64,000 nucleotides of DNA from Roseibium litorale (lineage in GTDB: Bacteria > Pseudomonadota > Alphaproteobacteria > Rhizobiales > Stappiaceae): contig NZ_JACYXI010000010.1 in NCBI RefSeq assembly GCF_014842915.1, positions 124,001 through 188,000 of the forward strand, written 5' to 3'. The notes under the pieces were generated by a model. That model saw nothing but the letters and a program-made list of their open reading frames with translations. It did not search any database and had not been told where the DNA came from. Made by a program: the position numbers and the translations under genes. Shown piece after piece: positions 27,847 through 37,863 of the stretch (the first letter of the stretch is position 1; each line of letters starts with the position of its first letter).

Positions 27847-28808
27847 AGGCTCAGGCCATAACTGCTGGCGGTTTCGACCCGCTGGTGGAAGCGGAGCTTC
27901 TTCAGATACTCCACCGGGTCTTTCGGGGTCACCAGCGCGCCCTCCGGAACAGACAGCCAGTCATAGAGACGGGTCAGCAGGAAACGCAGGGCAGAGCCGC
28001 GTGCCAGAACCGGCAGGGCGTCATATTCTGCCTGGGACAGTGGCCGCACCTGACGGTAGCCGTTCATCAACGCCCTGGCCTTGGTAACGTTAAACGAGCC
28101 ATCGGGCTCGAAACACCAGGCGTTCAGGCAGATGGCTATGTCATAGGCAAAGGCGTCGGTGCAGGCGAAATAGAAGTCGATCAGCCCGGAGAGCTTGTTG
28201 GACAAAAAGAAGACGTTGTCCGGAAAGAGGTCTGCATGGATCACGCCTGCCGGAAGGTTTTGAGGCCAATTGTTTTCAAGAAAATCCAGCTCGCGGGTTA
28301 TCTCTTCTGCGAGGCCCGGAACGACTGAATTTGACCGCTCGCCGCTCTGGTTGAACAGCGGGCGCCAGCCGTCAACGTCAAGGGCATTCCGGCGCACCAT
28401 GTTGAAGTCGGACCCTGCCAGATGCAGGGCGGCCATGCCACGGCCCAACTCTTCGCAATGCTCTGGCCGTGGACGTTTGACCCACATGCCGTTGAGGAAA
28501 GTCACAATGGCTGCAGGGCGGCCCGCGAGAATGCCAAGAAGATCACCGGACCTTGCCGCCACTGGAAGCGGGCACGAAAGCCCCCGTTTGGCCAGGTGCT
28601 GCATAAGGTTCAGGAAGAACGGCAGGTCGTTTGGGTCGACGCGCTTTTCATAGAGCGTGAGGATATAATGACCCGTCTCCGTATGGATCAGGAAGTTGCT
28701 GTTCTCGACACCTTCTGCGATGCCCTTGTAGGAAAGCAGTTTGCCAATGTCGTATGTGTCAATGAAGGCGGACAGCTCTTCATCGGCCACTTCGGTATAA
28801 ACGGCCAT
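27843..28808 (-). CDS. thrB: Homoserine kinase (choline-kinase-fold type)
   Basis: Phosphorylates homoserine to feed threonine synthase. This is the non-GHMP form with an aminoglycoside phosphotransferase-like fold. Signatures are [21 protein letters not shown] at the start, [26 protein letters not shown] (catalytic Asp) and [18 protein letters not shown] (metal-binding Asp). 321 residues. It starts 6 bp downstream of the ispH stop and overlaps rnhA. It acts with thrC found at 20.07-21.47 kb. Confidence 0.95.
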   Translation of the reverse strand: MAVYTEVADEELSAFIDTYDIGKLLSYKGIAEGVENSNFLIHTETGHYILTLYEKRVDPNDLPFFLNLMQHLAKRGLSCPLPVAARSGDLLGILAGRPAAIVTFLNGMWVKRPRPEHCEELGRGMAALHLAGSDFNMVRRNALDVDGWRPLFNQSGERSNSVVPGLAEEITRELDFLENNWPQNLPAGVIHADLFPDNVFFLSNKLSGLIDFYFACTDAFAYDIAICLNAWCFEPDGSFNVTKARALMNGYRQVRPLSQAEYDALPVLARGSALRFLLTRLYDWLSVPEGALVTPKDPVEYLKKLRFHQRVETASSYGLSL

Positions 28809-28814
28809 GATATT

Positions 28815-29813
28815 TTACTCTGCTGGCGTTGCGGCCGCTGGGGCCGGTTCGCGCAACTCGCGCGGCAGATTGAAGGAAATGGTCTCATCCGCGGTGCGGA
28901 CGGTTTCCACCGTCACCTCGAACCGCTGGCTGAAGGCATCGATGATTTCCTCGACCAGGGTTTCCGGAGCTGAAGCTCCAGCAGAAAGGCCCAGAGAGGT
29001 GACGCCTTCAAAGGCGGCCCAGTCGATTTCGCTCGCCCGCTGAACCAGATGGGAAATCCGGCATCCGGCCCGCTCGGCCACTTCGCGCAGGCGCTGAGAG
29101 TTGGAGGAGTTCGGTGCGCCGACGACAATCATCGCTTCCACCAGCGGAGCAACAGCCTTCACGGCCTCCTGCCGGTTGGTGGTCGCGTAGCAGATGTCTT
29201 CCTTGTGAGGGGCAACGATTTCCGGGAAACGCTCTTTCAACACGGCCACGATGCCTGCGGTGTCATCGACCGACAGAGTGGTCTGGGTCAGGAAGGCGAG
29301 GGGGCGGCCGGTCTTCGGCTCGAAGCTGCGGGCGTCTTCCTCAGTTTCGATCAAGGAAACGGTGCCTTCGGGCAGCTGGCCCATGGTGCCGATCACTTCC
29401 GGGTGGCCATTGTGGCCGATCAGGACGATCTCCCGCTCCCGTTTGTGATGGATCTCTGCTTCCTTGTGAACCTTGGACACAAGCGGGCAGGTGGCGTCCA
29501 GATAGAACATCTGCCGGGTCTGGGCATCGGCCGGAACAGATTTCGGCACGCCATGGGCAGAAAAGATCACCGGCCTGTCGTGATGATCCGCAGGGATTTC
29601 GGACAGTTCTTCCACGAAGACAGCACCCTTGGCCTTAAGTCCATCAACCACATAGCGGTTATGGACGATCTCGTGGCGGACATAGACCGGCCGGCCGAAT
29701 TTCTCTAGGGCCAGTTCCACGATCTGGATAGCCCGGTCGACGCCTGCGCAGAAACCGCGCGGGGCGCACAGGCGAACCGTAAGAGGTGGCTTGGTTGAGA
29801 TGGCGGCAGTCAT
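28815..29813 (-). CDS. ispH: 4-hydroxy-3-methylbut-2-enyl diphosphate reductase
   Basis: Last step of the MEP isoprenoid pathway, yielding IPP and DMAPP with a [4Fe-4S] cluster. The three cluster Cys are in [15 protein letters not shown] (C22), [14 protein letters not shown] and [12 protein letters not shown]. The catalytic Glu is in the [19 protein letters not shown] region. I use ATG 29813 (332 residues), with AGGGA upstream; the frame extends another 21 codons to 29876 but those residues do not fit the family start. First gene of a four-gene operon. Confidence 0.95.
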   Translation of the reverse strand: MTAAISTKPPLTVRLCAPRGFCAGVDRAIQIVELALEKFGRPVYVRHEIVHNRYVVDGLKAKGAVFVEELSEIPADHHDRPVIFSAHGVPKSVPADAQTRQMFYLDATCPLVSKVHKEAEIHHKREREIVLIGHNGHPEVIGTMGQLPEGTVSLIETEEDARSFEPKTGRPLAFLTQTTLSVDDTAGIVAVLKERFPEIVAPHKEDICYATTNRQEAVKAVAPLVEAMIVVGAPNSSNSQRLREVAERAGCRISHLVQRASEIDWAAFEGVTSLGLSAGASAPETLVEEIIDAFSQRFEVTVETVRTADETISFNLPRELREPAPAAATPAE

Positions 29814-29965
29814 GTCTGTCCCTAGGCTTGGTCTGTCGGCAATAAGGGGGGCAGGGCCTGTCATGTCAAGGTGCAACTGCCTGATACGTCTGGTGTCTCG
29901 CCAAGTGTGAATGGACCTGTTATGAAGCTCGACCGTAGGTGATGAGTTAACACGCAGGTGAGTAT

Positions 29966-30616
29966 ATGTTGAAGGCCGTCCAAACTGTGGGGCTCCGCTG
30001 GATCAAGGCAGCCACTGCAGGGGCGCTATGCGCCGGTCTCCTGGCGGGTTGCATGAGCAGTTCAGACGAAACGGTTTCCGGCGGCAATGCTGCTGGCGGC
30101 GCGGGCAGCAGCGGATCAAGCGGCGGCATCGTCAGTTCCATCCTGACCAGCGGCAAAGGGCCGATTGAGGTCAATCCTGATGCTTTTGCCTCAGAGATCT
30201 ATTGCCCGCCCATCAAGCCGCAATTGAACACTTATCTCATCATGAAATACGAGCGGGGCCACGAGGACGAGCCCAAGCACCTGCTGTATCAGGCTACTCT
30301 TGATCAATGGGCGCGTGAATGCAGCCGTGAAGGTGCGGATCAGACCCGGATCAAGCTCGGCCTGTCCGGCAATGTCACGCCAGGCCCAGCATGGAAGGGC
30401 GGGGAAATCGTTCTGCCGATCCGTGTTGCCATTCTTCCGTCCGGCGAGAGCAACAAACCGCTGCAGTCCGATCTCGTCTCTGTTCCTGTGACTGTCGGTC
30501 AGGGCGCACCAGCCGAAGGCTGGACCATGGTCGAGAACAAGTATGTCGTTCAGCGCAACACGGAAGTGATGGTTGTCTTCGGGTTCGATGAAGGCCCGCA
30601 GAAGAAGCGCCGCTAA
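29966..30616 (+). CDS. Predicted outer-membrane-associated lipoprotein of unknown function
   Basis: A 216-residue protein with a lipoprotein signal: positively charged start, hydrophobic [15 protein letters not shown] and the lipobox LAGC, giving a lipidated Cys at about residue 28. A Gly/Ser-rich linker (about 35-58) follows, then a compact domain beginning [20 protein letters not shown] and containing [29 protein letters not shown]. That domain is shared with other short alphaproteobacterial lipoproteins, but I cannot name a function. Positioned between ispH (divergent) and the glycine riboswitch. Confidence 0.75.
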   Translation: MLKAVQTVGLRWIKAATAGALCAGLLAGCMSSSDETVSGGNAAGGAGSSGSSGGIVSSILTSGKGPIEVNPDAFASEIYCPPIKPQLNTYLIMKYERGHEDEPKHLLYQATLDQWARECSREGADQTRIKLGLSGNVTPGPAWKGGEIVLPIRVAILPSGESNKPLQSDLVSVPVTVGQGAPAEGWTMVENKYVVQRNTEVMVVFGFDEGPQKKRR

Positions 30617-30648
30617 TCACGTTTCGGACGATTCTCTTGTCCGGCTTA

Positions 30649-30678
30649 TTGACAAGCGGAAACGGCCAAGGGAAATAT
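30649..30678 (+). promoter_or_regulatory. Sigma-70-type promoter for the gcv leader
   Basis: TTGACA, an 18-base spacer and AAATAT form a plausible promoter about 85 bp before the glycine riboswitch. A TSS near 30686 would give a leader of about 340 bases before gcvT. The -35 box is perfect, the -10 box is poor. Confidence 0.45.
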
Positions 30679-30764
30679 GCCCGCTACCGGCCCGGGTCGT
30701 TCCCGAGTCGGGGAAAGTTGTGTGGCGAGGGCTTTGTTGACCACGTTGTACGGCTTTGAACGTC

Positions 30765-30975
30765 AAGCGGGAGAGGCCGGGTGAAATGATACCGGCGCCG
30801 AAGGAGCAACCGCCCCGGAAACTCTCAGGCAAAAGGACCGCTTGCCGATAACGCTCTGGAAAGCAGCTATCCGGACCGCCGAAGGTGGGAAGGGCCGCTC
30901 ACCGAAGGAGTAACCGCGACGGGCCAGAGTAGGGTCCCGCGGGAAATCTCTCAGGTACTCGGACAGAGGGGGTGC
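30765..30975 (+). promoter_or_regulatory. Tandem glycine riboswitch upstream of gcvT
   Basis: Two consecutive glycine aptamers are seen. The first, about 30765-30845, has GGGAGAGG, the core GCCGAAGGAGCAA and the closing CTCTCAGGCAAAAGGAC. The second, about 30851-30972, has the core ACCGAAGGAGTAACCGC and CTCTCAGGTACTCGGACAG with a longer middle arm. This matches the well-known gcv riboswitch, which turns on glycine cleavage genes when glycine is high. It sits 55 bp before the gcvT start. The second aptamer's arm is longer than usual, so its exact edges are approximate. Confidence 0.93.
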
Positions 30976-31029
30976 GGACGGATCTTCAGGGATTCGTGAT
31001 CCGCGCAACCCTGATTCCGAGGACGATTG

Positions 31030-32175
31030 ATGGCCGACGCACCCGGCGCACTTCAAAAGACACCGCTCTACGACCTCCATATCGAGCTTGGCGCCCGCAT
31101 GGTGCCATTTGCTGGTTACGAAATGCCGGTGCAATATCCGGCCGGCATCATGACCGAACACCTCCAGACCCGCGAAAGCGCCGGTTTGTTTGACGTGTCC
31201 CACATGGGGCAGGCCGTTCTGATCGGCCCGGATCACGAAACCACTGCCCGCGCGCTGGAGGCCATGGTGCCATCCAACATGGTTGAACTTGGACGCGGCA
31301 AGCAGCGCTATACGGTTCTGCTCAATGCCGAAGGCGGCGTTGTCGATGACCTGATGGTGACGCGCCCGGTTGCTGACGATCAGCAGGGACGCCTGTATCT
31401 GGTGGTCAACGCGTCGCGCAAGGACGTGGACTATCCGCTGATCGCAGCCGGTCTGCCGGACACTGTCCGTCTGGAAATCTTCACCGACAAGGCGCTGATC
31501 GCCGTTCAGGGGCCCAAGGCCGTTGAAGCTGTTGCAGCTCACGCTCCGGCTGCTGCCGATCTGGCCTTCATGTCCGGCGACTTCATGGAATTCGACGGCA
31601 TTGCCTGCCACATCTCCCGCGCCGGTTACACAGGCGAAGACGGGGTGGAAATGTCTGTTCCCGCTGGCGCTGCCGAAGCGATTGCACGCGCGCTGCTGGC
31701 TGATGAGCGGGTGAAGCCGATTGGCCTCGGCGCGCGTGACAGCCTGCGCTTGGAAGCCGGTCTATGCCTTTACGGCCATGATCTCGACGAGACGATTTCT
31801 CCGGTCGAGGGCAACATCACGTTCTGCATGCAGAAGCGCCGCCGCGAGGAAGGCGGCTTTCCGGGGGCTGATCGCATCCAGGCAGAGCTCAAGGATGGCC
31901 CTGGCCGTCTGCGCGTTGGCCTGAAGCTTGAAGGCCGCGCACCGGCCCGCGAGGGCGCCGCAATCCATTTGCCGGGCGGCGCTGCCGTCGGCACCGTCAC
32001 CTCTGGCGGCTTTGCCCCCACCGTTGGTGGCCCCATTGCCATGGGCTATGTGGCCACCGAACATGCCAAGACAGGCATGAAGCTCAGCCTTCTTGTGCGC
32101 GGCAAGGAGCTGCCGGCGGAAGTGGTCGATATGCCCTTCGTGCCAAACCGCTATTACCGCAAACCGAAATCCTGA
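31030..32175 (+). CDS. gcvT: Glycine cleavage system T protein (aminomethyltransferase)
   Basis: Transfers the methylene group from aminomethyl-lipoyl GcvH to tetrahydrofolate, releasing ammonia. 381 residues. Family blocks: TPLYDLHIELGARMVPFAGYEMPVQYP, LFDVSHMGQ, the SRAGYTGEDGVEMSVP folate-site region and RDSLRLEAGLCLYGHDL. The C-terminal GTVTSGGFAPTVGGPIAMGYV closes the domain. ATG 31030 fits; a TTG directly before it is not needed. First gene of the operon downstream of the glycine riboswitch. Confidence 0.97.
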   Translation: MADAPGALQKTPLYDLHIELGARMVPFAGYEMPVQYPAGIMTEHLQTRESAGLFDVSHMGQAVLIGPDHETTARALEAMVPSNMVELGRGKQRYTVLLNAEGGVVDDLMVTRPVADDQQGRLYLVVNASRKDVDYPLIAAGLPDTVRLEIFTDKALIAVQGPKAVEAVAAHAPAAADLAFMSGDFMEFDGIACHISRAGYTGEDGVEMSVPAGAAEAIARALLADERVKPIGLGARDSLRLEAGLCLYGHDLDETISPVEGNITFCMQKRRREEGGFPGADRIQAELKDGPGRLRVGLKLEGRAPAREGAAIHLPGGAAVGTVTSGGFAPTVGGPIAMGYVATEHAKTGMKLSLLVRGKELPAEVVDMPFVPNRYYRKPKS

Positions 32176-32211
32176 CCTGAACCTATTCCTTCCAGAAAAC
32201 CGGGACGCATC

Positions 32212-32583
32212 ATGACCACCTATTATTCCAAGGACCACGAGTGGATCACCGTCGAAGGCGGCACCGCCACCGTCGGCATCACCTCCTACGCCCAGCAGCA
32301 GCTCGGCGACGTCGTCTATGTCGAGACGCCGGAAGCCGGCAAAAGCCTCTCCCAGGGCGACGAAGCCGCGGTGGTTGAATCCGTGAAGGCCGCTTCCGAA
32401 GTCTATGCGCCGATCGACGGTGAAGTGACCGAAGGCAACGCAGCGCTCGGCGATGAGCCGGCCAAGGTCAACGAAGATCCGGAAGGCGCTGCCTGGTTCT
32501 GGAAGATGACCGTAGCCGATGAAGGCCAGCTCGCCGGTCTGATGGATGAAGCGGCCTACAAGGCCTACGTGGACGCGCTCTGA
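32212..32583 (+). CDS. gcvH: Glycine cleavage system H protein
   Basis: Lipoyl carrier that shuttles the aminomethyl group between P, T and L proteins. 123 residues. The lipoylated lysine is K59 in [20 protein letters not shown]. The opening [21 protein letters not shown] is typical. It lies 36 bp after gcvT and 2 bp before an OsmC-family gene, so all are probably translated from one message. Confidence 0.97.
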   Translation: MTTYYSKDHEWITVEGGTATVGITSYAQQQLGDVVYVETPEAGKSLSQGDEAAVVESVKAASEVYAPIDGEVTEGNAALGDEPAKVNEDPEGAAWFWKMTVADEGQLAGLMDEAAYKAYVDAL

Positions 32584-32585
32584 TC

Positions 32586-33086
32586 ATGAGCGGGCACCTC
32601 TACACAGCGGAAGTCCTCTGGACATGCGAAGGCGAAAGCTTCCCGAAAGGGCGGTATTCACGCGCGCATGTCTGGCGGTTCGACGGCGGTGTCGAGGTGC
32701 CGGCCTCTGCCTCGCCTCTTGTCGTACCGCTGCCGCTTTCCTCCGAAGCCGCCGTGGATCCGGAAGAGGCCTTTGCCGCTGCCGTCTCCTCCTGCCACAT
32801 GATGACGTTTCTGGATCTCGCCCGCCGGGCCGGTTTCGTCATTTCGGCTTATGAGGGCAAGGCCGAAGCGCTGATGGAGGTGATTTCAGCGCCAGGCGAA
32901 CCAAAGCGCATGGGCATCACCAGGGTGACGCTCCGTCCGGTCATCACCTTCCGGGCCGACGCCGAACCGGATGCCGACCAGCTGGAGGCGCTTCATCACG
33001 AGGCGCATGAGGTCTGCTTCATCGCGAACTCCGTAAAATGCGGGATAATCGTGAAGCCGCAACCGGCGAAGCTGATTTCGCAATAG
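32586..33086 (+). CDS. OsmC/Ohr-family protein inserted in the gcv operon
   Basis: A 166-residue protein of the OsmC fold, normally thiol peroxidases for organic hydroperoxides. The two reactive Cys positions are in AVSSCHMMTFLDLARRAG and NSVKCGIIV, and a further Cys in EVCFIAN. Start 2 bp after gcvH indicates translational coupling. It is not a standard gcv component. Its presence between gcvH and gcvPA suggests protection of lipoyl or thiol groups, but this is a guess. The family assignment is firm. Confidence 0.85.
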   Translation: MSGHLYTAEVLWTCEGESFPKGRYSRAHVWRFDGGVEVPASASPLVVPLPLSSEAAVDPEEAFAAAVSSCHMMTFLDLARRAGFVISAYEGKAEALMEVISAPGEPKRMGITRVTLRPVITFRADAEPDADQLEALHHEAHEVCFIANSVKCGIIVKPQPAKLISQ

Positions 33087-33092
33087 AGCGAA

Positions 33093-33258
33093 AGCCTCTC
33101 CATCGTCCTCCCGGGCGCAGGCGCAGCCGAAAAACCGGGACCCAATCGCGGTGAGGCTTGCAGATGCGATGCCGATGAGATGAAGACGCGCTTTGCGCGG
33201 CTCTGGAAATGATTAGGCCCCGGCTCGGCGCTTCGCTTGGCCGGGGTGAATGGAGGAA
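33093..33258. repeat. Probable dispersed palindromic intergenic repeat between osmC-like gene and gcvPA
   Basis: The 222-bp gap contains a GC-rich block whose ends resemble each other in inverted orientation (TCTCCATCGTCCTCCCGG on the left; CCGGGGTGAATGGAGG on the right, imperfect). Inside is CCGGCTCGGCGCTTCGCTTGGCCGGGG, a self-complementary stretch. The pattern resembles the intergenic repeats that occur in many copies in alphaproteobacterial genomes. There is only one copy in this window, so multiplicity is not shown. Confidence 0.5.
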
Positions 33259-33308
33259 CGGACCTGTTCTTCCTCGATATGAGTTTAAACCAAACTGGGA
33301 GCCGCGAG

Positions 33309-34655
33309 ATGCGCTACCTGCCTTTAAGCGATACCGACCGGGCCGACATGCTGGCCCGCGTGGGCGTCGACAGCATTGACGAGCTGTTCGCGGACATTCC
33401 CGCAAAGGCCCGTCTGAACGATCTGGTGGATCTGCCGCGCCGCGCTGGCGAGCTGCAGGTGGAGCGCCAGCTGTCCGCTTTGGCCGCCAAGAACGTTCCG
33501 GCTTCGTCCGTGCCGTTCTTCGTAGGGGCGGGTGCCTACAAGCACCATGTCCCCTCCACCGTCGATCATCTGATCCAGCGGTCCGAGTTCCTGACGAGCT
33601 ACACGCCGTATCAGCCGGAAATCACCCAAGGGACCTTGCAGTATCTGTTTGAGTTCCAGACCCAGGTTGCCCGCTTGACCGCTATGGATGTGGCCAACGC
33701 CTCTATGTATGACGGCTCCACCGGCACTGGCGAAGCTGTGCTGATGGCGCACCGGGTCACCAAGCGCAAGAAGGCGGTCCTCTCCGGCGGTCTGCATCCC
33801 CAGTACCGTGAAGTGGTCGAGGGCCTCTCCGGTCAGGCCGGTGACGCGGTTGTGGCGCTGCCAGCCGACCCGACCGGCACGGAAGACATCCTGTCGCAGA
33901 TCGACAAGGAAACCTCCTGCGTCGTCGTTCAGTCGCCGAATTTCTATGGCCAGATCATCGATCTGAAGCCGATTGCCGAAAAGGCTCATGAGTGCGGCGC
34001 GCTTCTGGTCGCGGTCTTCACCGAAGTGGTGTCCCTCGGCCTGATCGAGCCGCCGGGAACCCAGGGCGCGGATATCGTTGTTGGCGAGGGCCAGTCTATC
34101 GGCAACGGCCTGAACTTTGGCGGCCCCTATGTCGGTCTCTTTGCAACGCGCCAGAAATACGTCCGTCAGATGCCGGGCCGTCTGTGCGGTGAAACCACTG
34201 ACGTGGATGGCAAGCGCGGCTTCGTGCTGACGCTGTCGACCCGCGAGCAGCACATCCGCCGCGACAAGGCGACGTCCAACATCTGCACCAACTCGGGCCT
34301 CTGCTGCCTGGCCTTCACCATTCACATGTCGCTTCTGGGCGGCACGGGGCTGAAGAAGCTGGCGCGGATCAATCACGCCAATGCGGTGAAGCTGAAGGCG
34401 CAGCTCGCAGCTGTTCCGGGCGTCGAGGTTCTGAACACCGCCTATTTCAACGAATTCACCGTCAAGCTGCCGAAGGCCGCTCATAGCGTCGTTGAAGCGC
34501 TGGCCGAAAAGGGCATCCTGGCCGGTGTCCCTGTCTCCCGCCTGATTCCGGGCAAGCCGGAGCTTGAAAACCTGCTGGTGGTAGCCTCAACGGAAGTGAA
34601 CACCGATGAAGACCGCGCAGACTTTGCCGCCGCTCTGAAGGAGGTGCTGGCATGA
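33309..34655 (+). CDS. gcvPA: Glycine dehydrogenase (decarboxylating) subunit 1
   Basis: N-terminal half of the P protein, which decarboxylates glycine with PLP. It is a separate 448-residue polypeptide. It starts [18 protein letters not shown], has [34 protein letters not shown] and the [22 protein letters not shown] segment, [19 protein letters not shown] and ends just before gcvPB. These are the hallmarks of the alpha subunit. ATG 33309 chosen for family fit. Shares ATGA with gcvPB. Confidence 0.95.
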   Translation: MRYLPLSDTDRADMLARVGVDSIDELFADIPAKARLNDLVDLPRRAGELQVERQLSALAAKNVPASSVPFFVGAGAYKHHVPSTVDHLIQRSEFLTSYTPYQPEITQGTLQYLFEFQTQVARLTAMDVANASMYDGSTGTGEAVLMAHRVTKRKKAVLSGGLHPQYREVVEGLSGQAGDAVVALPADPTGTEDILSQIDKETSCVVVQSPNFYGQIIDLKPIAEKAHECGALLVAVFTEVVSLGLIEPPGTQGADIVVGEGQSIGNGLNFGGPYVGLFATRQKYVRQMPGRLCGETTDVDGKRGFVLTLSTREQHIRRDKATSNICTNSGLCCLAFTIHMSLLGGTGLKKLARINHANAVKLKAQLAAVPGVEVLNTAYFNEFTVKLPKAAHSVVEALAEKGILAGVPVSRLIPGKPELENLLVVASTEVNTDEDRADFAAALKEVLA

Positions 34656-36247
34656 GCATGAACACTCAGGGACGCCCGACCTCTGCGGGCGACGCGGGCG
34701 AGGCTTTCCGTCCGAAGACCTTTACCGGCAACCGTGCGCTCGACATGGAAGAGCCGTTGATCTTCGAATTCGGCCGCCTGGATGTGACCGGCGTCGATCT
34801 CGATGAACCGGAAGATTTCGTTCCCGAACTTGGCGGCCATGAGCGCAAGGACGCGCTGGAGCTGCCGGGTCTGGCAGAGCCGGAAGCCATGCGCCATTAC
34901 GTGCGCCTGTCGCGGAACAACTACGCCATCGACAGCGGCCTCTATCCGCTGGGCTCCTGCACCATGAAGCACAATCCGCGCCTCAACGAGAAGATGGCGC
35001 GGCTGCCGGGCTTCGGGGATATCCATCCGCTTCAGCCCCTGTCCACTGTCAAGGGCGCGGTCGAGCTGATTGACCAGCTGAGCCATTGGCTGATGACCCT
35101 GACCGGCACGTCTGCGGTTGCCATGAGCCCGAAGGCCGGCGCCCATGGCGAGCTTTGCGGCATGATGGCGATCAAGGCGGCCCATACGGCGGCGGGCCGT
35201 GATCCGAAGATCGTTCTGGTTCCCGAAAGTGCCCATGGCACCAACCCGGCAACAGCGGCGCTCCTCGGCTACAAGGTCGTCAACATTGATGCCCGGGATG
35301 AAGACGGCACCGTCGATCTGGATGCCCTGAAGCGCACAATTGCCGAGCATCAAGGCAACATTGCCGCGATCATGCTGACCAACCCGAACACCTGCGGCTT
35401 GTTCGAGCGGGATATCATCGAGATCGCAGCGGCCATTCATGCAGCCGATGCCTATTTCTACTGCGACGGCGCCAACTTCAATGCCATCGTCGGCAAGGCC
35501 CGCCCGGGGGATCTGGGCGTCGATGCCATGCACATCAACCTGCACAAGACCTTCTCCACGCCCCATGGCGGCGGCGGTCCGGGTTCCGGTCCGGTGGTCC
35601 TGTCTGACCGTCTCGCGCCTTTCGCGCCGCTGCCCTTCATCCGCAAGGGTGAGAACGGCCCGGTTCTGGTGGAAACCGCGGCTGGTACGGTTGAAGGCGA
35701 AAAGCCTTTCGGCCGCATGACCGCCTTCCACGGCCAGATGGGCATGTATGTCCGTGCCCTCAGCTACATGCTGAGCCACGGGTCAGACGGCCTGCGCCAG
35801 GCGTCCGAGGATGCGGTGCTGAATGCGAACTATGTCCGCGTCGGCCTGCAGGATCTCATGAGCCTGCCTTTCGGCGAGCGTCCCTGCATGCACGAAGTGC
35901 TGTTCGACGACACCTTCCTGAAGGACACGGGCGTGACCACGCTCGACTTCGCCAAGGCGATGATCGACGAGGGCTATCACCCGATGACCATGTATTTCCC
36001 GCTGGTCGTCCATGGGGCCATGCTGATCGAGCCGACGGAAAGCGAAAGCCGCGCCGCCCTCGATCTCTTCATCGCCACCATGCGGGATCTGGTCATGAGC
36101 GCCAAGCGGGGCGAGACCGCCCGCTTCTCCGGCGCGCCTTACTATTCACCGCGCCGCCGCCTGGATGAAACCAAGGCGGCCCGGAGCCCGATCCTGAAAT
36201 GGACCGAGCCGGAGCCGGCAGAGGTGACGCCGGTCGCGGCAGAGTAA
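34652..36247 (+). CDS. gcvPB: Glycine dehydrogenase (decarboxylating) subunit 2
   Basis: C-terminal half of the P protein, carrying the PLP lysine in [18 protein letters not shown] (near residue 299). 531 residues. Also [48 protein letters not shown] and [18 protein letters not shown] are seen. It forms a heterotetramer with GcvPA in other bacteria. The stop codon lies near 36247, after which there is a hairpin. The two-gene form is unusual compared with the single gcvP of E. coli and many rhizobia. Confidence 0.96.
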   Translation: MSMNTQGRPTSAGDAGEAFRPKTFTGNRALDMEEPLIFEFGRLDVTGVDLDEPEDFVPELGGHERKDALELPGLAEPEAMRHYVRLSRNNYAIDSGLYPLGSCTMKHNPRLNEKMARLPGFGDIHPLQPLSTVKGAVELIDQLSHWLMTLTGTSAVAMSPKAGAHGELCGMMAIKAAHTAAGRDPKIVLVPESAHGTNPATAALLGYKVVNIDARDEDGTVDLDALKRTIAEHQGNIAAIMLTNPNTCGLFERDIIEIAAAIHAADAYFYCDGANFNAIVGKARPGDLGVDAMHINLHKTFSTPHGGGGPGSGPVVLSDRLAPFAPLPFIRKGENGPVLVETAAGTVEGEKPFGRMTAFHGQMGMYVRALSYMLSHGSDGLRQASEDAVLNANYVRVGLQDLMSLPFGERPCMHEVLFDDTFLKDTGVTTLDFAKAMIDEGYHPMTMYFPLVVHGAMLIEPTESESRAALDLFIATMRDLVMSAKRGETARFSGAPYYSPRRRLDETKAARSPILKWTEPEPAEVTPVAAE

Positions 36248-36270
36248 GAGCGGATCAAGCCAAGAGATGC

Positions 36271-36297
36271 TGCCCCGGAGGTTTTTCCTCTGGGGCA
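36271..36297 (+). terminator. Hairpin after gcvPB
   Basis: TGCCCCGGAGG and CCTCTGGGGCA pair over 11 positions with one G-U and a T5 loop. No T-run follows, so this may terminate or stabilise the gcv mRNA. Confidence 0.5.
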
Positions 36298-36463
36298 CAC
36301 GCCTTTCGCTGCATGGCGATGCTTTCCGTCCAAACCAGAGCGTTCTGAGCCAAAAGACGCATGCTGGCATGATTTGAGACCGGAAATTTCCCTATCCAGG
36401 ACGATTTTGTGTTTTGCTTGGCCGGGACTATCACGGGCGGACAGATCTGGACTGGGGGACGTT

Positions 36464-37723
36464 ATGATTGCCTATCTGTGGAAGAGAGAAGGCGGTTTTG
36501 GAGTATTGAAGCGGCAGCTTTGGTCGTTTCAAAAAGCCATGATCGCTGTGCTTGCGGTTTGCAGTGGTGTTCCCATAGCCCATGCCGATCTTCAAAGGAC
36601 GTCTTTTGGTGACTGGTCTCTGCGCTGCCGCGATAGCAATTATTGCATCGCCGAGGCTCATGGGACGGCATCTAACGGCGAAGCATTCCGCCTGAAAGTG
36701 GAACGTGGGGGAAAGCCGGAGGCTGAGGTCTATGTAACGCTTCGGCCCCAAACGCCCCTGAGTGAGGGTGTGATGGCCCGGATTGAAGTGTCCGGAACCG
36801 GCGAGAATTACGGCTTTTTCGGCAAGGCCAGACAAATCTACGAGGGCAATGAAATGACTTTCGGGGGCGTCGCTGACCGGCCGCTCATCGAAAACTTGCG
36901 CCTTGGTCTCTCAGCCCGTGTTCAGATTGAGTTTGGCGGCAAGGACGGCACGCTCAGCTACGACGTGCCGCTGACCGGACTGACCCACGCCCTCCTGCGT
37001 ATGGACCAGGAGCAAGGACGGATTGGCAAACAGGACGCGATCGTGGCTTGGGGAGGGGTTCCCGCGGACGCAAGTCTGGAGCTTGACCGTTTGGCATCCT
37101 CCACGCAGGGCGCAAAGGAAAAGGCCGCTCCAGCGTCAACCCAAAGTGCCAGTGCGGGCACTGCTCTTGCTGCCCCGCAGGCCCCCGCCAATGACCTTCC
37201 TCCGCCGGTGATGCCCTCACAAGACGCCGCGAGCGCGATGCTGATTTATGATGTCAATGAGATCCCCGAAAGGGTCCGGTTTCTCGGCTATAGCGGATTG
37301 AATTGCCAACTGGACGAAGCGGTGCCAGGGTTCGGCGCTCAGGTCTTTGTCGCTGGAGATGAGGAAACATGGATCGTGCCTTGCGGAATGGCCGATGCCA
37401 ATGTGCCTTACTACATGGCGCGGTATGTTGCCTCCAATCCGGACGTCACAACCTGGCTTGAGTTTGAAACGCCTCCTGGCCTGAACGAGCCGAACCATGC
37501 GCTCGTCAACAACCTGACCTATGACCCGCAAACCCGTCAGGTGACGGGGACGACCTATTCCTCTCCGAACTATGATTGCGGTGTTTTCGAACGCCACGAG
37601 GAAATGGCTGAAAGCGGTGAATATGAGTTGATCACGTATCTGGAAAAGACCCAGTGCGACGGCGTGACAGGACCGCCGGAAGGCTGGCCGCTCTCCTGGA
37701 GCATTGACGAGATGGGCAACTGA
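36464..37723 (+). CDS. DUF1176-type exported protein
   Basis: A 419-residue protein. After a charged lead, a hydrophobic segment AMIAVLAVCSGVPIAHA (residues about 25-41) looks like a signal peptide. The mature start TSFGDWSLRCRDSNYCIAEAHG recalls both DUF1176 and IalB domains (F-DW-x-C-D/R-x2-C). A Ser/Ala/Gln-rich linker lies at residues about 205-250. The C-terminal half (YDVNEIPERVRFLGYSGLNC to PLSWSID) has the DUF1176 pattern of Cys-containing strands. GGGGGA just before ATG 36464 supports that start. Function is unknown; periplasmic location likely. Confidence 0.68.
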   Translation: MIAYLWKREGGFGVLKRQLWSFQKAMIAVLAVCSGVPIAHADLQRTSFGDWSLRCRDSNYCIAEAHGTASNGEAFRLKVERGGKPEAEVYVTLRPQTPLSEGVMARIEVSGTGENYGFFGKARQIYEGNEMTFGGVADRPLIENLRLGLSARVQIEFGGKDGTLSYDVPLTGLTHALLRMDQEQGRIGKQDAIVAWGGVPADASLELDRLASSTQGAKEKAAPASTQSASAGTALAAPQAPANDLPPPVMPSQDAASAMLIYDVNEIPERVRFLGYSGLNCQLDEAVPGFGAQVFVAGDEETWIVPCGMADANVPYYMARYVASNPDVTTWLEFETPPGLNEPNHALVNNLTYDPQTRQVTGTTYSSPNYDCGVFERHEEMAESGEYELITYLEKTQCDGVTGPPEGWPLSWSIDEMGN

Positions 37724-37827
37724 CCACCTGGCAGGCGCGATGGCGTGGGTCGGTGGAGACGCGGGCCCCCCGGTCTTGAAACGGATCCCCTGAAACCGGC
37801 AGAGTAAGAGCCTGAGACCGAGAAAAG

Positions 37828-37862
37828 AAAACCCCGGAGCGGAAACGCTTCGGGTTTTTTCC
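37828..37862. terminator. Rho-independent terminator
   Basis: A stem of about 12 bp (AAAACCCCGGAGCG with CGCTTCGGGTTTT, two imperfect pairs) ends in a T6 run. It is between the DUF1176 gene and the convergent yciI-like gene. Confidence 0.8.
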
Positions 37863-37863
37863 T

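Noticed and set aside
36237-37816. The 14-mer GGCAGAGTAAGAGC found near both 36240 and 37800
   Set aside because: One copy spans the gcvPB stop codon; with only two copies and no further similarity, this is most likely chance.
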